DNA from: Chryseobacterium kimseyorum
GTDB lineage: Bacteria; Bacteroidota; Bacteroidia; Flavobacteriales; Weeksellaceae
Length of the DNA: 64,000 nt
Direction of reading: 5' to 3'
Assembly: GCF_025971945.1 (NCBI RefSeq)
Contig: NZ_JAPDHW010000002.1
Location: 62,001-126,000, forward strand
In this document: positions 23,415 through 33,011 of the stretch, piece by piece
Layout: each line of letters opens with the position of its first letter
Numbering within the stretch: position 1 is the first letter of the stretch
The notes under the pieces: generated by a model
Told to the model about the DNA's origin: nothing
Databases searched by the model: none
What the model saw: the letters and a program-made list of their open reading frames with translations, nothing else
Translations under genes and position numbers: made by a program

Positions 23415-25001
23415 TTAAATGGCAACAATTATTAATTTTGATTGTTCCACTTCCATTTCCTCAGCAATAGTTTCCAGCCACGAATAGCCAAAATCAGCAA
23501 AAAAAACAGAGAAATTAAATATTCGTTCCTGCCATGTTTTTGCCGGATGAACATCTAAAAACAAGGTTTCTAAGCGCTCAAGCAATTCATTTTGTTTAAT
23601 TTTTTCTGCGTGCAGCAATCTTTTCTTTAACCTTTTAAAAGATCTTAACTGACGGACTTCTTCTGCTTTTACCATGTTTCCAAAAGATTTTTCGGTGGTT
23701 TCTGCTAAAGATTTTAACTGTGAAAAATTATTCGCAATTTCATTTTCCTGTGCGTTCAGAGATTCTAAAACCAAATTATTATCCAGAATTTTAGCATTCG
23801 TTATCTGCGTGAAGTTCTGGAAAAAATCTTCAATTTTCAGATCAAGCTTTTCAATTTTGCCTAAAGTTTTTTCCTTGATAAACAACATCGAATTCCTAGG
23901 AATTAAAATGGGAAAAGGTATAGTAATTTAAGAAAAATAATCTTTCAGTTCCAGCCAGTACATGATTTCGGCATTTCCACCGATGTATGCTAAATTGGGT
24001 AAGATGCTCTCCTGATATACCGGACGCATCAAAGCGTTTGGACTAAATCTCTCCGGAAAATTTTCTAGTTCCTCAAGGATTTCTTCCTTTGTAAATTTTT
24101 TATCTGTATCAACAATAATATAATTTTCACCGTCAAAGTCAATCCGGTCTCTGGTCTCTCTTAGATAAAACAGATTAATTTCTCTCGGGTTTACCTGAAC
24201 TTTACCATACTTTTCTGTCAGAAAATCTACTTTATCTTTAGAAGTTTTTTGCAAACTGAAATGAAGTAACTCATCTTTAAAAATATCTTTAATCTGATTT
24301 TTCAATGCTCTGGAATCTCCATCAAGAATCAATAACCCAAACTCAGAAAACAATCTGTTCACGAAGATCTGAATAGCACCTGTTAAAGTATTTCCGGCTT
24401 TGTAAGCTTCTTTAAGCATTAAAATCAATTCTGTCCCGAAAATTGAATCTTTAAACTCTTTCTCAAATTCAGAAATAAAAAATGTATCATTTATTTTAAT
24501 TCTACCAACTGCTCCACCAGATTTCTCGTTGAGTTCGTAGTAATTATTTTCTGTTTTGAAATGATTGATCTCCGCAAAATCGTGATCTTCCGAAGCCATC
24601 CAGTAAACCGGAACAAAATTAAAGTCAGGAAATTTTTCTTTAAGATTTGTACAGGTTTTAATCGTCTGCAAAATTTTATACACAAAAAATACCGGACCAG
24701 AAAAAAGATTCAGCTGGTGTCCTGTAGTAATGGTGAACGTATTGGCTGATTTTAAACTTTCAATGTTCTCCTTCTGTTTTGCCGAAAGCTGAAGTTCTGA
24801 AAGCTGATCTGTAAAAGCCTTTGAAATAATTTCTCTCTGAGACTGTTTGAAGGAGTTTTGTTTTAAACGTATCTGCTCGGCAAAATTATCTGATGAAAAT
24901 GTAGAACCTTCAAAACCCTCAATCTGACGATTTAAAAAATCTTTGATCAGCTGAGGAATACTTTCAATATCGCTGAATGAAATTTTATTGACTGTTTTCA
25001 A
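23415..25001 (-). pseudogene. bshC: bshC (bacillithiol synthesis cysteine-adding enzyme) interrupted by an in-frame TAA
   Basis: Two segments on the minus strand, 25001-23928 (357 residues) and 23888-23415 (157 residues), are in the same reading frame. Together they span 528 codons, the normal BshC length. The N-terminal part has TTGHQLNLFSGP and MASEDHDFAEI; the C-terminal part begins, within the same frame, with IPFPILIPRNSML just before its first Met. Only the TAA codon at 23930-23928 (after WLELKDYFS) breaks it. The original codon was plausibly AAA, CAA or GAA, one substitution away. No shift of frame is needed. BshC adds cysteine to GlcN-malate in bacillithiol synthesis. A sequencing error is possible. 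Confidence 0.88.
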
Positions 25002-25012
25002 TTGTATTGAAT

Positions 25013-26950
25013 TTAGTTGAACAAATACCAGACAATACCAATATTCAGTCTGAAATCATAGACCGGATAATGTGGGAAGGCATAGGCTTTGTTATATGAA
25101 ATTAAAGTTCCCATCTGCTGTCCCTCAATGTAGAAGAACATTTTTTTGACTTTCATGTTGACATATAAGTCGGCAATTGGCTGACCTCCGATGGAAAAAG
25201 AATCGGCACGTGGAAGAATATATTCATTGAGAATAGGGAAATATTCTCTTGAGGCAAATTTCGAAAAATAATATACTTTAATTCCTGCCTGAATTTCTGC
25301 TGCATCTTTAAATGCTCTCGATTGGAAAAATAAATTAGCCCTACCGATAAAAGATGGCATTGGCAGAAGTTCCTTATTGGTTAAGGCGCTTTGAAACTGA
25401 ACTCGTGTATTTAAATGAAATTTTCTAAGACTAAAAGTTGCATCACCCCCGATTTGTGAGATATTTAATGAGTTTTCACTCTGGCGGGGCATAGCCGCAG
25501 CATCAAAATAGGTGTAATTATCAATTCTGAAATAATTAGCAAACAATTCACTTTTGAACCATTTTAAATTAATACTTCCACCAATTTCAGTAACTGACTG
25601 ATTCTTGACATCCTGCAGATAGTAATTAAAGTTGCGGTAAACAGAAGAGTTTGCAAGATAGTTGAAGGAAGGATAAACACTCTGGAAATTAACTTTTGCA
25701 TTGACAAAATAATCTTTGATGGGTTCAAACTTCACATTGTTTGTGGTCTTTAAGTAATTCCCAAACTGACTTCCTTTTGAAAATTCCAAAAATGAATTTA
25801 ACTGAAATTTATCAAATAGTTTAACCTGCAGATTTCCTACAGCTCCCAATCTATTCTCTTTCAGTTCAGCCGGAACATCCACAAGTGGTAAATCGATTTC
25901 ATTTAACCCAAATTTCAGCATTTGGTAACGTACACCAGCATCCAGTTTAAACTTTTCGTTATCGAAAACTAAGCTAACCGTATTGCTTAAATTATTGGAA
26001 TATTTTCTTGTCGACGGAGGAAATCCGTTCACAAGTTGTGCCGCCGTGGTATACCAGTAATTTTCTAAAGCACTCTGATTGTAATAATACTTGTTTCCCT
26101 GATTGAATATGGTGTGCCGTATTCTGAAAGGAAATTTTTCTGAATTAAAAGGTGTAAACTGATGGCTCAGATAATATCTACGGAACGAATACTGAGAACT
26201 TGAAGAAGCTAAATTTACCTGAGCATTCTGCTTATTACTCTCACTGTTTCCAGATTGGAAAAGATCATCATCAGCAATTCCGCCATTTTCTACGTTATTG
26301 ACATTCTGATGAAGATAGTGAGTAAAAAGTTCATAGTTACCACTTTTTGAAGTGTAGTGACCGGAAAATAAGGTGCTGTTATTTGCCGCAAGTGAGTTTC
26401 TGTACATTCCTTCAGAACGTAATCCCATATATTCAAGAGCAAAATTAAATCTCTTCCCAATATTTTGGGTATAGGTAGATTGCAGCGCCGCACCGTTTCT
26501 CATTGCCGTGTGATAGATAAAAGTTGCAGTAGGCGTTTTTACATCATAATATTTCACATCATTAACTGCTGTAATAACATAAGATTTATTAGACGGTAAT
26601 AAAGACAGGTTCTGCTCATCGTTGACTTCATAAGACAAAGGATTAAACCCCGCACCGATATTGGCAAACTGCACTCTGCCGAAATTATCGCGGTTGTTAT
26701 ACTGCGAAAAAATATTGGTCTTATCAAAAGTCATCACGGTATCAAAAATTTTCTTTTCAGAAAACTGCGTCTGATACTGATAATCCTGAATAGTGGGCTT
26801 AAATATTTTCAGAGAGTCTTTTTTCCCGGAATCGATCACCAAAGTATCAGACAACTTCTTCTCCAACCTATTGGAATCTGTTTTGTTGACAATAACCTGG
26901 GCATTAGAAAAAGAGCCGAAGAAAAGTATAATGAGGAGTATATATTTCAT
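25013..26950 (-). CDS. Putative porin (Porin_10-like outer-membrane beta barrel)
   Basis: A 645-residue protein with a signal peptide (MKYILLIILFFGSFSNAQ), an acidic/Lys-rich linker, and a long barrel-like region rich in Tyr, Phe and Asn with alternating strands, ending VWYLFN. It matches the pattern of 'putative porin' proteins widespread in Bacteroidota. I chose the ATG at 26950; eight more residues upstream are unlikely. It precedes bshC by 11 bp and is probably in the same transcript, with the LysM gene further downstream. Substrate unknown. Confidence 0.8.
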   Translation of the reverse strand: MKYILLIILFFGSFSNAQVIVNKTDSNRLEKKLSDTLVIDSGKKDSLKIFKPTIQDYQYQTQFSEKKIFDTVMTFDKTNIFSQYNNRDNFGRVQFANIGAGFNPLSYEVNDEQNLSLLPSNKSYVITAVNDVKYYDVKTPTATFIYHTAMRNGAALQSTYTQNIGKRFNFALEYMGLRSEGMYRNSLAANNSTLFSGHYTSKSGNYELFTHYLHQNVNNVENGGIADDDLFQSGNSESNKQNAQVNLASSSSQYSFRRYYLSHQFTPFNSEKFPFRIRHTIFNQGNKYYYNQSALENYWYTTAAQLVNGFPPSTRKYSNNLSNTVSLVFDNEKFKLDAGVRYQMLKFGLNEIDLPLVDVPAELKENRLGAVGNLQVKLFDKFQLNSFLEFSKGSQFGNYLKTTNNVKFEPIKDYFVNAKVNFQSVYPSFNYLANSSVYRNFNYYLQDVKNQSVTEIGGSINLKWFKSELFANYFRIDNYTYFDAAAMPRQSENSLNISQIGGDATFSLRKFHLNTRVQFQSALTNKELLPMPSFIGRANLFFQSRAFKDAAEIQAGIKVYYFSKFASREYFPILNEYILPRADSFSIGGQPIADLYVNMKVKKMFFYIEGQQMGTLISYNKAYAFPHYPVYDFRLNIGIVWYLFN

Positions 26951-26998
26951 GTATTTTCCATTTAATAAAATCAAACTTTGCGAATGATTTTACTTCAG

Positions 26999-27006
26999 CA
27001 AAAATA
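26999..27006 (-). promoter_or_regulatory. Candidate -7 element upstream of the porin-bshC unit
   Basis: TATTTTTG on the minus strand, followed by GC, fits the consensus. No -33 TTG is present; a hairpin occupies 27027-27052 just upstream. Confidence 0.4.
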
Positions 27007-27026
27007 AGAAATAAAAGGAAATAAAA

Positions 27027-27052
27027 AGAGACTACTTTTTACAGTAGTCTCT
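27027..27052 (-). terminator. Hairpin with flanking T/A tracts upstream of the porin gene
   Basis: AGAGACTACT (27027-27036) and AGTAGTCTCT (27043-27052) form a 10-bp stem with a 6-nt loop. T residues follow on the minus strand and A residues precede. It could terminate a minus-strand transcript, perhaps a small RNA in the gene-free stretch to its right. Confidence 0.6.
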
Positions 27053-27365
27053 AAAAAAATATCATGATTTCTTTAATCAACATGCTCGGTATTTATGTAG
27101 ATAATGAAAATCTTACTTGTACATTATGATATTAATAATCACTAGTAGATAGCTTTAAATCAAGAAAAATCTCTGTCTACGAAATCTAATAACAAGTTGA
27201 CGCTTCTATTACCTAAATTCACTGAAGTCGATTAATCTCACAAAAGAAATAAATAATGTACCGATGGAACTTTGTAATTAGAAGTCTATAACTCATGCTT
27301 CAGTTGATTCAAAATCTGATAATCATCTCGTTTTATAAGTTTAGTGCCGTAAAATAGATTGATGA
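27053..27365. other. Gene-free stretch between two hairpin terminators
   Basis: About 310 bp with no convincing reading frame on either strand. It is bounded on both sides by terminator-like hairpins. I saw no full consensus promoter within it. It may be spacer or encode a small RNA. Confidence 0.3.
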
Positions 27366-27401
27366 AAAACAAGAAACCCACATTAAAAAATGTGGGTTTC
27401 T
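27366..27401 (-). terminator. Rho-independent terminator of the SusC/SusD operon
   Basis: A 13-bp stem (AGAAACCCACATT at 27372-27384, complement at 27389-27401) with an AAAA loop and a T-rich tail on the minus strand, 26 bp past the SusD-like stop codon. Confidence 0.85.
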
Positions 27402-27426
27402 ATAAAAAATATTTTAAGATACTGAA

Positions 27427-29100
27427 TTAATATCCAGGGTTCTGTTGCACATTCGGATTAGCCGAAGTCTCTCTAATAGGAATAGGTAATGTATACTTAT
27501 AGCTATTATTAGGAAGATTTGTAACAGTGACAAAATCGTCTTTTGTATTTCTATCCATGGTTACTCCCGCTGTTGTTGCCAATCTTTTCAAATCGATATA
27601 ACGGTGACCTTCTAACGCTAATTCAATTCGACGCTCTTTTAAAATATCAGCATAAGCAAACTGAGCATTTGTGTATGCTGGAGTAGTTGCCGTCCCCAAA
27701 TAGTTTCTAGCAGTTCTTACTTGTTGAATAAGACCATTAGCAGCTGTTAAATTACCTGCAGCAACTTCTGCTTCTGCAACAATAAAGTACATTTCAGATA
27801 ACCTGAATACTTTAATGTCATTACGCGTAGGAGCACTTGTTTTACCTGGATATTTATCAATCACTAATCTATCATTTCTTGAATCAATATCTAGATAGTT
27901 TGCAGCAATAATAGATGTTGGATCAATATATGTATATCTTCTAATATCACCTTTGTCTGTTGTATTAGGCGCAGAATATATTAAATTAAATAGATTTCTC
28001 CCTAAAAACCACATCGGGACACCTGAAGCAGCAGAGCTATTGGTATTCCATCTGATTCCAATGCTTGCTCCTGCACCTAATGCAAGTCTATTTAAAGAGA
28101 AAAGAACTTCACCTCTAGAAGTAGTTGCATCATTCCAAATATTTCTGTAAGGATTAAATGAACCTAATAAACCATTCCCATTTGCAGTGGTGTCTCCACC
28201 ATAAAAAGCATTGTTCCAGGCTGCAGTTGCAGGATTTTGTAGAGCACCAGAAGCTCCACCTGCTCCACCGTTTATTAGAGAGTTGCTTCCTGTTATTGGA
28301 GTTGCAATAGTTAATGATAATCCAGAATTTGAAATAACATCTTGCGCGTATTGCTTAGCCAATGCAGTGTTTCCTCTGTAAATATTAAAACGAGCTGACA
28401 ATGCATTGACAAATCTTCTATCTGCATAGTATTTAGAGTTAGTTGTAGCATAAGTTAATATGCTTCTAGCATAATCTAAATCTTCGTTAATGAAGTTATA
28501 TATTTCCTGATTTGAACTTCTAGAAAGCTGAGCCTCTGTTGAAGGTATATCCTTAATTAAGATTACACCTAAAGCATTAACATCTTTCATATTAGTAGAA
28601 AAATATGCTTCTAACTGCACATAGCAATATGCTCTAAGTGCTCTAGCCTGAGCAAGAATATTATTATATTGTGTTGTTTCAGCAGGTGTGGATGGTATAA
28701 CACTTTTTGCACCTTCTAATAGTCTATTTACTCTATTAATAACTCGATAGTTATTAAGCCATATTCCATTTGAGGTAGTTGTACTTACCGTACCACCTGT
28801 TACTATTGGAGAAGATGGATCAATAAAGTATCTATGTAGATCTTGTTCCTGACCACCACTCCCACTTCCAGGCTTTACTTCATCTGTAAAAACTGCTGTA
28901 AAATAGATCTCGTCGGCTGGCTCCAATTCTCCATATACACCGATTAGTGCTTCATTTAAATTTGATACTGTTGTATAAAGATCATCAACTTCCAACTCGC
29001 CTGGCTGAACAATATCAAGAGCATCTTGACAACTGTTTAATGTAAATCCAGTTGATGACAAAGCAGCTAAAATTAAAACTGTATTTATTATTCTTTTCAT
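27427..29100 (-). CDS. SusD/RagB family nutrient-binding outer-membrane lipoprotein
   Basis: A 557-residue surface lipoprotein with lipobox LNSC (Cys24). The N-terminal half has the SusD-like TPR-type helices (ARALRAYCYVQLEAYF, then a segment with NEDLDYARSILTYA), and the C-terminal RagB/SusD domain ends with ERRIELALEGHRYIDLKRL and the usual NPNVQQNPGY. It forms a lidded pair with the SusC-like barrel encoded 11 bp upstream. No glycoside hydrolase, protease or sigma/anti-sigma regulator is adjacent, so the ligand cannot be inferred. Confidence 0.94.
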   Translation of the reverse strand: MKRIINTVLILAALSSTGFTLNSCQDALDIVQPGELEVDDLYTTVSNLNEALIGVYGELEPADEIYFTAVFTDEVKPGSGSGGQEQDLHRYFIDPSSPIVTGGTVSTTTSNGIWLNNYRVINRVNRLLEGAKSVIPSTPAETTQYNNILAQARALRAYCYVQLEAYFSTNMKDVNALGVILIKDIPSTEAQLSRSSNQEIYNFINEDLDYARSILTYATTNSKYYADRRFVNALSARFNIYRGNTALAKQYAQDVISNSGLSLTIATPITGSNSLINGGAGGASGALQNPATAAWNNAFYGGDTTANGNGLLGSFNPYRNIWNDATTSRGEVLFSLNRLALGAGASIGIRWNTNSSAASGVPMWFLGRNLFNLIYSAPNTTDKGDIRRYTYIDPTSIIAANYLDIDSRNDRLVIDKYPGKTSAPTRNDIKVFRLSEMYFIVAEAEVAAGNLTAANGLIQQVRTARNYLGTATTPAYTNAQFAYADILKERRIELALEGHRYIDLKRLATTAGVTMDRNTKDDFVTVTNLPNNSYKYTLPIPIRETSANPNVQQNPGY

Positions 29101-29111
29101 AATTTCTTTTA

Positions 29112-31970
29112 TTAAAAATCAACATTTACCCCGACAGAAACTGTTCTTGGGTTTGGATACACATTTAATGAATAGGTTGTAACCGGTTCTGGATCAAATC
29201 CTATCCAATCTGTCCAAGTATATAAATTTTCTGCCTGAACAAATAATTTTATTCCTCGTACTGGTAAATTTCCTAGCTGGTCTTTAGTGAAATTATATCC
29301 TAAAGACACATTCTTCAGTCTGATAAAGTCTGTTTTATATAAGAATCTATCTGAAGAACCCTCTCGTCCTGCATTGTTTGCTCTTAACGCCGGCACATCA
29401 GTATTTGTATTTTCCGGAGTCCAAGCATTTAACAAATCAGATGATACATTGATGTTGATACCTGCATATGCTGGGTTCATTACCCAAGAATATAAGTTAT
29501 CATAGCTATATCCTCCTTGTTGAAATGAGAATAAGGTATCAAGAAACCAACCTTTGTGTTGAAAATTGAAACCAAAACCTCCCGTAAATTTAGCATATGG
29601 TGATTTCCCTGTCAATTTTCTATCAGCAGCAACAGGAGATTTTGTAGTATTTCCGTTTGCGTCTAAGAACAATTGTTGCCCATCAGCCTGATCTACTCCA
29701 ACATAAGTGTAAAGTTGATACTGACTTGCTGGTCCTCCAATCGCATTTACAACATCTCCAGATAAATTTTCGTTACTCATTGAAACGATTTTATTAGAGT
29801 TATAAGCAGCATTGGCAAATATTGATAATCTTGTATTATCATTTCTTATAGCATTAAATCGGATTAATCCTTCAATACCTTTATTATCTAAAACACCGTC
29901 ATTTCCTCTAATGGTATAGATTCCTGTCACCGCAGACTTCTGCAAGTCGTTGAACATTCTTGTTGTTCTCTTCTGATAATAATCTACACTACCTTCGATA
30001 ATCCCCTTATAATTAAAATCTAAACCTAAGTTAGATTGTTTTACCTGCTCCCAAACTAAGTAAGGATTTGATAAATTAACAAATGAATATCCTAATAAGT
30101 TTTGGTAAGAAGAACCTCCTGAATACAAATCAAGGAAGTTATTTGGAAGTAAGGCTAATGGATTCGCATTATTTGCAGCGATTCCTAAGTTTTGATTACC
30201 TGTAGTACCAATTGACGCTCTAAGCTTAAGTAATCTAAACCCAGAGTTTGCCATAAAATCTTCTTTATCAATATTCCATCTTGCTGCAACAGACCAGAAA
30301 GTCTCCCATCTGTTAGCAGGAAGGAATCTATAAGAACCATCTCTTCTTATAACTCCACTTACACCATATTTATCTTTATAGTCATAATCTAGAGTTCCAA
30401 AATACGCCAACGTTCCAGCTGTTACTTTTGATGCAGTTGCTGTCGGTCTATAAATATTTGGAGTATCTGGATTAAATGGAATATACCCTGTTCCGGCTCC
30501 GAATGACCATTGTAATGGATTCAAGCCATTCTGAGTCTGAGTATTGTTCATTACATGAGCCTTGATATAATCCATATAAGCTCCTGCTGAGATATTGTGA
30601 TCTCCAAATGCCTTATTGAATGAAATATTGGTGATGTTATTAAATGTAAGATCCTGAGTAGTATTGAACTGCTCGAAACCTCCATATTTCGCACCTTGTC
30701 CGGCAGCAACAGAAATCGATAAATATCCTAGTGGCGATCTTGCAAAGATTCTCTCATATTCTTTATATTCAATTCCAGTTCTGTTACCAATGCTTAGGTA
30801 ATCTGTCAGTTTGTAATTTACATTAGCATTCGCAGAGATACTTAATTCTGTAAATCTATTCTGAATTCCTCCATTGATATTATCCTGTAGAACCCACTGA
30901 CGGTTTCCTGCACTGTTTTGACCAATTGCATTGTACAATTCCTGACCATTTGCATAAGGAGAAGGAATCACATAAGAAGGTGAAAGTACGCTACCAAATA
31001 GGGGATTTTGTATTACATTTCCACTGATCCCGGTATTTGTTTCATCATCTAACTGGCTTCTCTTAGAATATCCTAATCCTAAAATTGTTCCAAATGTCAA
31101 CCTGCCATCTTTTGATTTACCGCTTAAATTGTTTCTTAAGGTAAATCTTTTAAAATCTGTTGATTTTATTGTTCCTTCGCTATCTAGATAACCTAATGAC
31201 AAGAAATTATTAAGATTTTCTCCACCTCCGGTAATAGATAAATTATGCTGTTGAGAAACACCTACCTGAGTAAACTGCTTTCTCCAGTCTGTATCAACTT
31301 CCCAATTATCGATTTGACTCTGTGTCAGGTTATTTGCTGCTGCAAAACCACCTCCATAATTCTTTTGAATCTGTAACAACTGTCTTCCACTAGACATATT
31401 GTAGTCTGGCTTAGGCATTGTAGAGAAAGAAGTTAAACCATCGTAAGAAATTCTAAGTCCAGAATTAAATCTTCCTGATTTAGTAGTAATTACAACTACT
31501 CCATTAGCAGCTCTGTTACCATAGATCGCTGTAGCTTGGGCATCCTTTAGAATACTGAATGTTTCAATATCATAAGAATTGAGATTTCTAAATTGTGATC
31601 CCGATGTAATTACACCATCTACAACGTAAAGAGGATCGGTAGAACCATTAAGTGAACTAAGACCTCTAATTAAAATATTGAATTTACCAGATCCTGGCGA
31701 TCCTGATGCGGAGTTCACAACAATCCCGGGTGCCGTTCCTTGAATTGAATTTAGCACAGAAATGTTTGGTCTATTTTCTAATGTTTCAGCACCGACAGTC
31801 ACAGACGAAGTAGTTGATTTCGCTTTTGTCGATGTTTTACTATACCCTAAAACCACAACTTCCTCAATTTTTGTTTCTTTTGAGATAGTATCTGATTGCT
31901 TTTGGGCTAATACAGCTTGCCCTGTAAAAAACAGAACACCAGCTGTCAGTACACTTAATTTCACATTCAT
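29112..31970 (-). CDS. SusC/RagA family TonB-dependent outer-membrane transporter
   Basis: A 952-residue TonB-dependent barrel. Signal peptide (1-22, ending AVLAQ), then almost at once the TonB-box-like EEVVVLGY, the plug domain (NILIRGLSSLNGSTDPLYVVDG and ANGVVVITTKSGR) and a long barrel with a C-terminal aromatic residue. The carboxypeptidase-regulatory-like domain that usually precedes the plug in SusC proteins is absent, although the start is well placed, so this is a short SusC variant. I chose the ATG at 31970; an ATG 51 nt upstream would bury the signal peptide. It is the first gene of the operon with the SusD-like lipoprotein. Confidence 0.94.
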   Translation of the reverse strand: MNVKLSVLTAGVLFFTGQAVLAQKQSDTISKETKIEEVVVLGYSKTSTKAKSTTSSVTVGAETLENRPNISVLNSIQGTAPGIVVNSASGSPGSGKFNILIRGLSSLNGSTDPLYVVDGVITSGSQFRNLNSYDIETFSILKDAQATAIYGNRAANGVVVITTKSGRFNSGLRISYDGLTSFSTMPKPDYNMSSGRQLLQIQKNYGGGFAAANNLTQSQIDNWEVDTDWRKQFTQVGVSQQHNLSITGGGENLNNFLSLGYLDSEGTIKSTDFKRFTLRNNLSGKSKDGRLTFGTILGLGYSKRSQLDDETNTGISGNVIQNPLFGSVLSPSYVIPSPYANGQELYNAIGQNSAGNRQWVLQDNINGGIQNRFTELSISANANVNYKLTDYLSIGNRTGIEYKEYERIFARSPLGYLSISVAAGQGAKYGGFEQFNTTQDLTFNNITNISFNKAFGDHNISAGAYMDYIKAHVMNNTQTQNGLNPLQWSFGAGTGYIPFNPDTPNIYRPTATASKVTAGTLAYFGTLDYDYKDKYGVSGVIRRDGSYRFLPANRWETFWSVAARWNIDKEDFMANSGFRLLKLRASIGTTGNQNLGIAANNANPLALLPNNFLDLYSGGSSYQNLLGYSFVNLSNPYLVWEQVKQSNLGLDFNYKGIIEGSVDYYQKRTTRMFNDLQKSAVTGIYTIRGNDGVLDNKGIEGLIRFNAIRNDNTRLSIFANAAYNSNKIVSMSNENLSGDVVNAIGGPASQYQLYTYVGVDQADGQQLFLDANGNTTKSPVAADRKLTGKSPYAKFTGGFGFNFQHKGWFLDTLFSFQQGGYSYDNLYSWVMNPAYAGININVSSDLLNAWTPENTNTDVPALRANNAGREGSSDRFLYKTDFIRLKNVSLGYNFTKDQLGNLPVRGIKLFVQAENLYTWTDWIGFDPEPVTTYSLNVYPNPRTVSVGVNVDF

Positions 31971-32107
31971 ATTAACAAATTTTAATATTAAAGAAGCAAA
32001 TATGTTAATAAATATTAGCATTTACAAATTTTTAACTTTTTTCACAAAATATTAGCAATTAAAATTATTTTGTTAAATGAAAAAATAATATAAAATCTAT
32101 GATTTAT

Positions 32108-32135
32108 TTGGCTATATATAAAAGATATATATTTG
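32108..32135 (+). promoter_or_regulatory. Promoter upstream of the hypothetical exported protein gene
   Basis: TTG at 32108-32110 and TATATTTG at 32128-32135 are separated by 17 nt, a full consensus match. The gene starts about 140 nt downstream, giving a long AT-rich leader. The whole 31971-32279 gap is otherwise a divergent promoter region. Confidence 0.6.
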
Positions 32136-32279
32136 TGATGACAGATTTAACATGATTTAAATAAACAAAAATGTACAATTTAGAATCATTATAAATTTAA
32201 TGATGTATATAATAAAAATACCATGCAGTCCATATATTTTATGATGTTATATTTATTAAATTCGTACAAATTATTAGAA

Positions 32280-32960
32280 ATGAGAATAAAAATAACAGCT
32301 ATTTCAGTATTTTTTTTCGCAGTCAGTCAGTGCGCATTTGCTCAGCAGACATTATCTGTAAATCAAGTAACTGGGGATCATTCGGTATTTTCAGGGATTA
32401 AATCCACTACTGGCAAGACTTTAAATTACGATGAAATTCAAGGCTCTCCCTATTTTGATAGTAAATTTTACGATGCAAAAGTCGCTGAAAACTATGAAAA
32501 CATTTTAGTAAGATATAACTCTTACAAAGACGAAATTGAATTTCAGAAAGGAAATATTGTACAGGTATTACCTAAAGATTCTAAATTCTCGAAAATAGAA
32601 ATAATTTCGCCAAAACAGACAATTATGTTGTTTGAAGACGAAAAAGAAAATAATGGTTATTTTTTCGAACTTGTGAGCGGAAAGAATTCATTGTATAAAA
32701 AATTGGTTACCAAATTCATAGATGTCGTTCCCGCAGCAAATTCATATGCAGCAGAAAGGCCTGCGTCTTTTAGAAAGTTGGATCCTTCATTTTATCTAAA
32801 TACGGAAAAAGGTTTAGTTAAAATCAAAAATCAGAAAAGTGTAACTGATGGAATCCCAGATTCAAAAGATAAATTAGAAACCTTCATTAAATCAAATAAA
32901 ATTAAGTTTGACAAAGAGGAAGATCTTATAAAATTAGTGACTTTTTTAAACCAGAATTAA
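32280..32960 (+). CDS. Exported hypothetical protein
   Basis: A 226-residue protein with a clear signal peptide (about residues 1-21, ending CAFAQ). The mature part is soluble, Lys/Asp-rich, with aromatic residues spaced as in a beta-rich fold. I do not recognise a family. Although an ATG exists 57 nt earlier at 32223, the signal peptide begins at the ATG chosen here. It diverges from the SusC/SusD operon and ends at a strong terminator shared with infB. No function is suggested beyond periplasmic or surface location. Confidence 0.7.
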   Translation: MRIKITAISVFFFAVSQCAFAQQTLSVNQVTGDHSVFSGIKSTTGKTLNYDEIQGSPYFDSKFYDAKVAENYENILVRYNSYKDEIEFQKGNIVQVLPKDSKFSKIEIISPKQTIMLFEDEKENNGYFFELVSGKNSLYKKLVTKFIDVVPAANSYAAERPASFRKLDPSFYLNTEKGLVKIKNQKSVTDGIPDSKDKLETFIKSNKIKFDKEEDLIKLVTFLNQN

Positions 32961-32997
32961 AAAAATCCCCATTTGAATAAATCAAATGGGGATTTTT
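32961..32997. terminator. Bidirectional terminator between the hypothetical gene and infB
   Basis: A perfect 16-bp stem (AAAAATCCCCATTTGA at 32961-32976, its complement at 32982-32997) with a 5-nt loop. It has A and T tracts at the two ends and serves both convergent transcripts. Confidence 0.92.
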
Positions 32998-33011
32998 ATT
33001 GTATCTGAAAT

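Noticed and set aside
23888..23930. Frameshift or two separate genes at bshC
   Set aside because: Both halves are in the same frame (difference divisible by three) and the sequence between them reads as BshC apart from one TAA.
27427..31970. Polysaccharide utilisation locus
   Set aside because: Only the SusC/SusD pair is present; no carbohydrate-active enzyme or regulator is adjacent.
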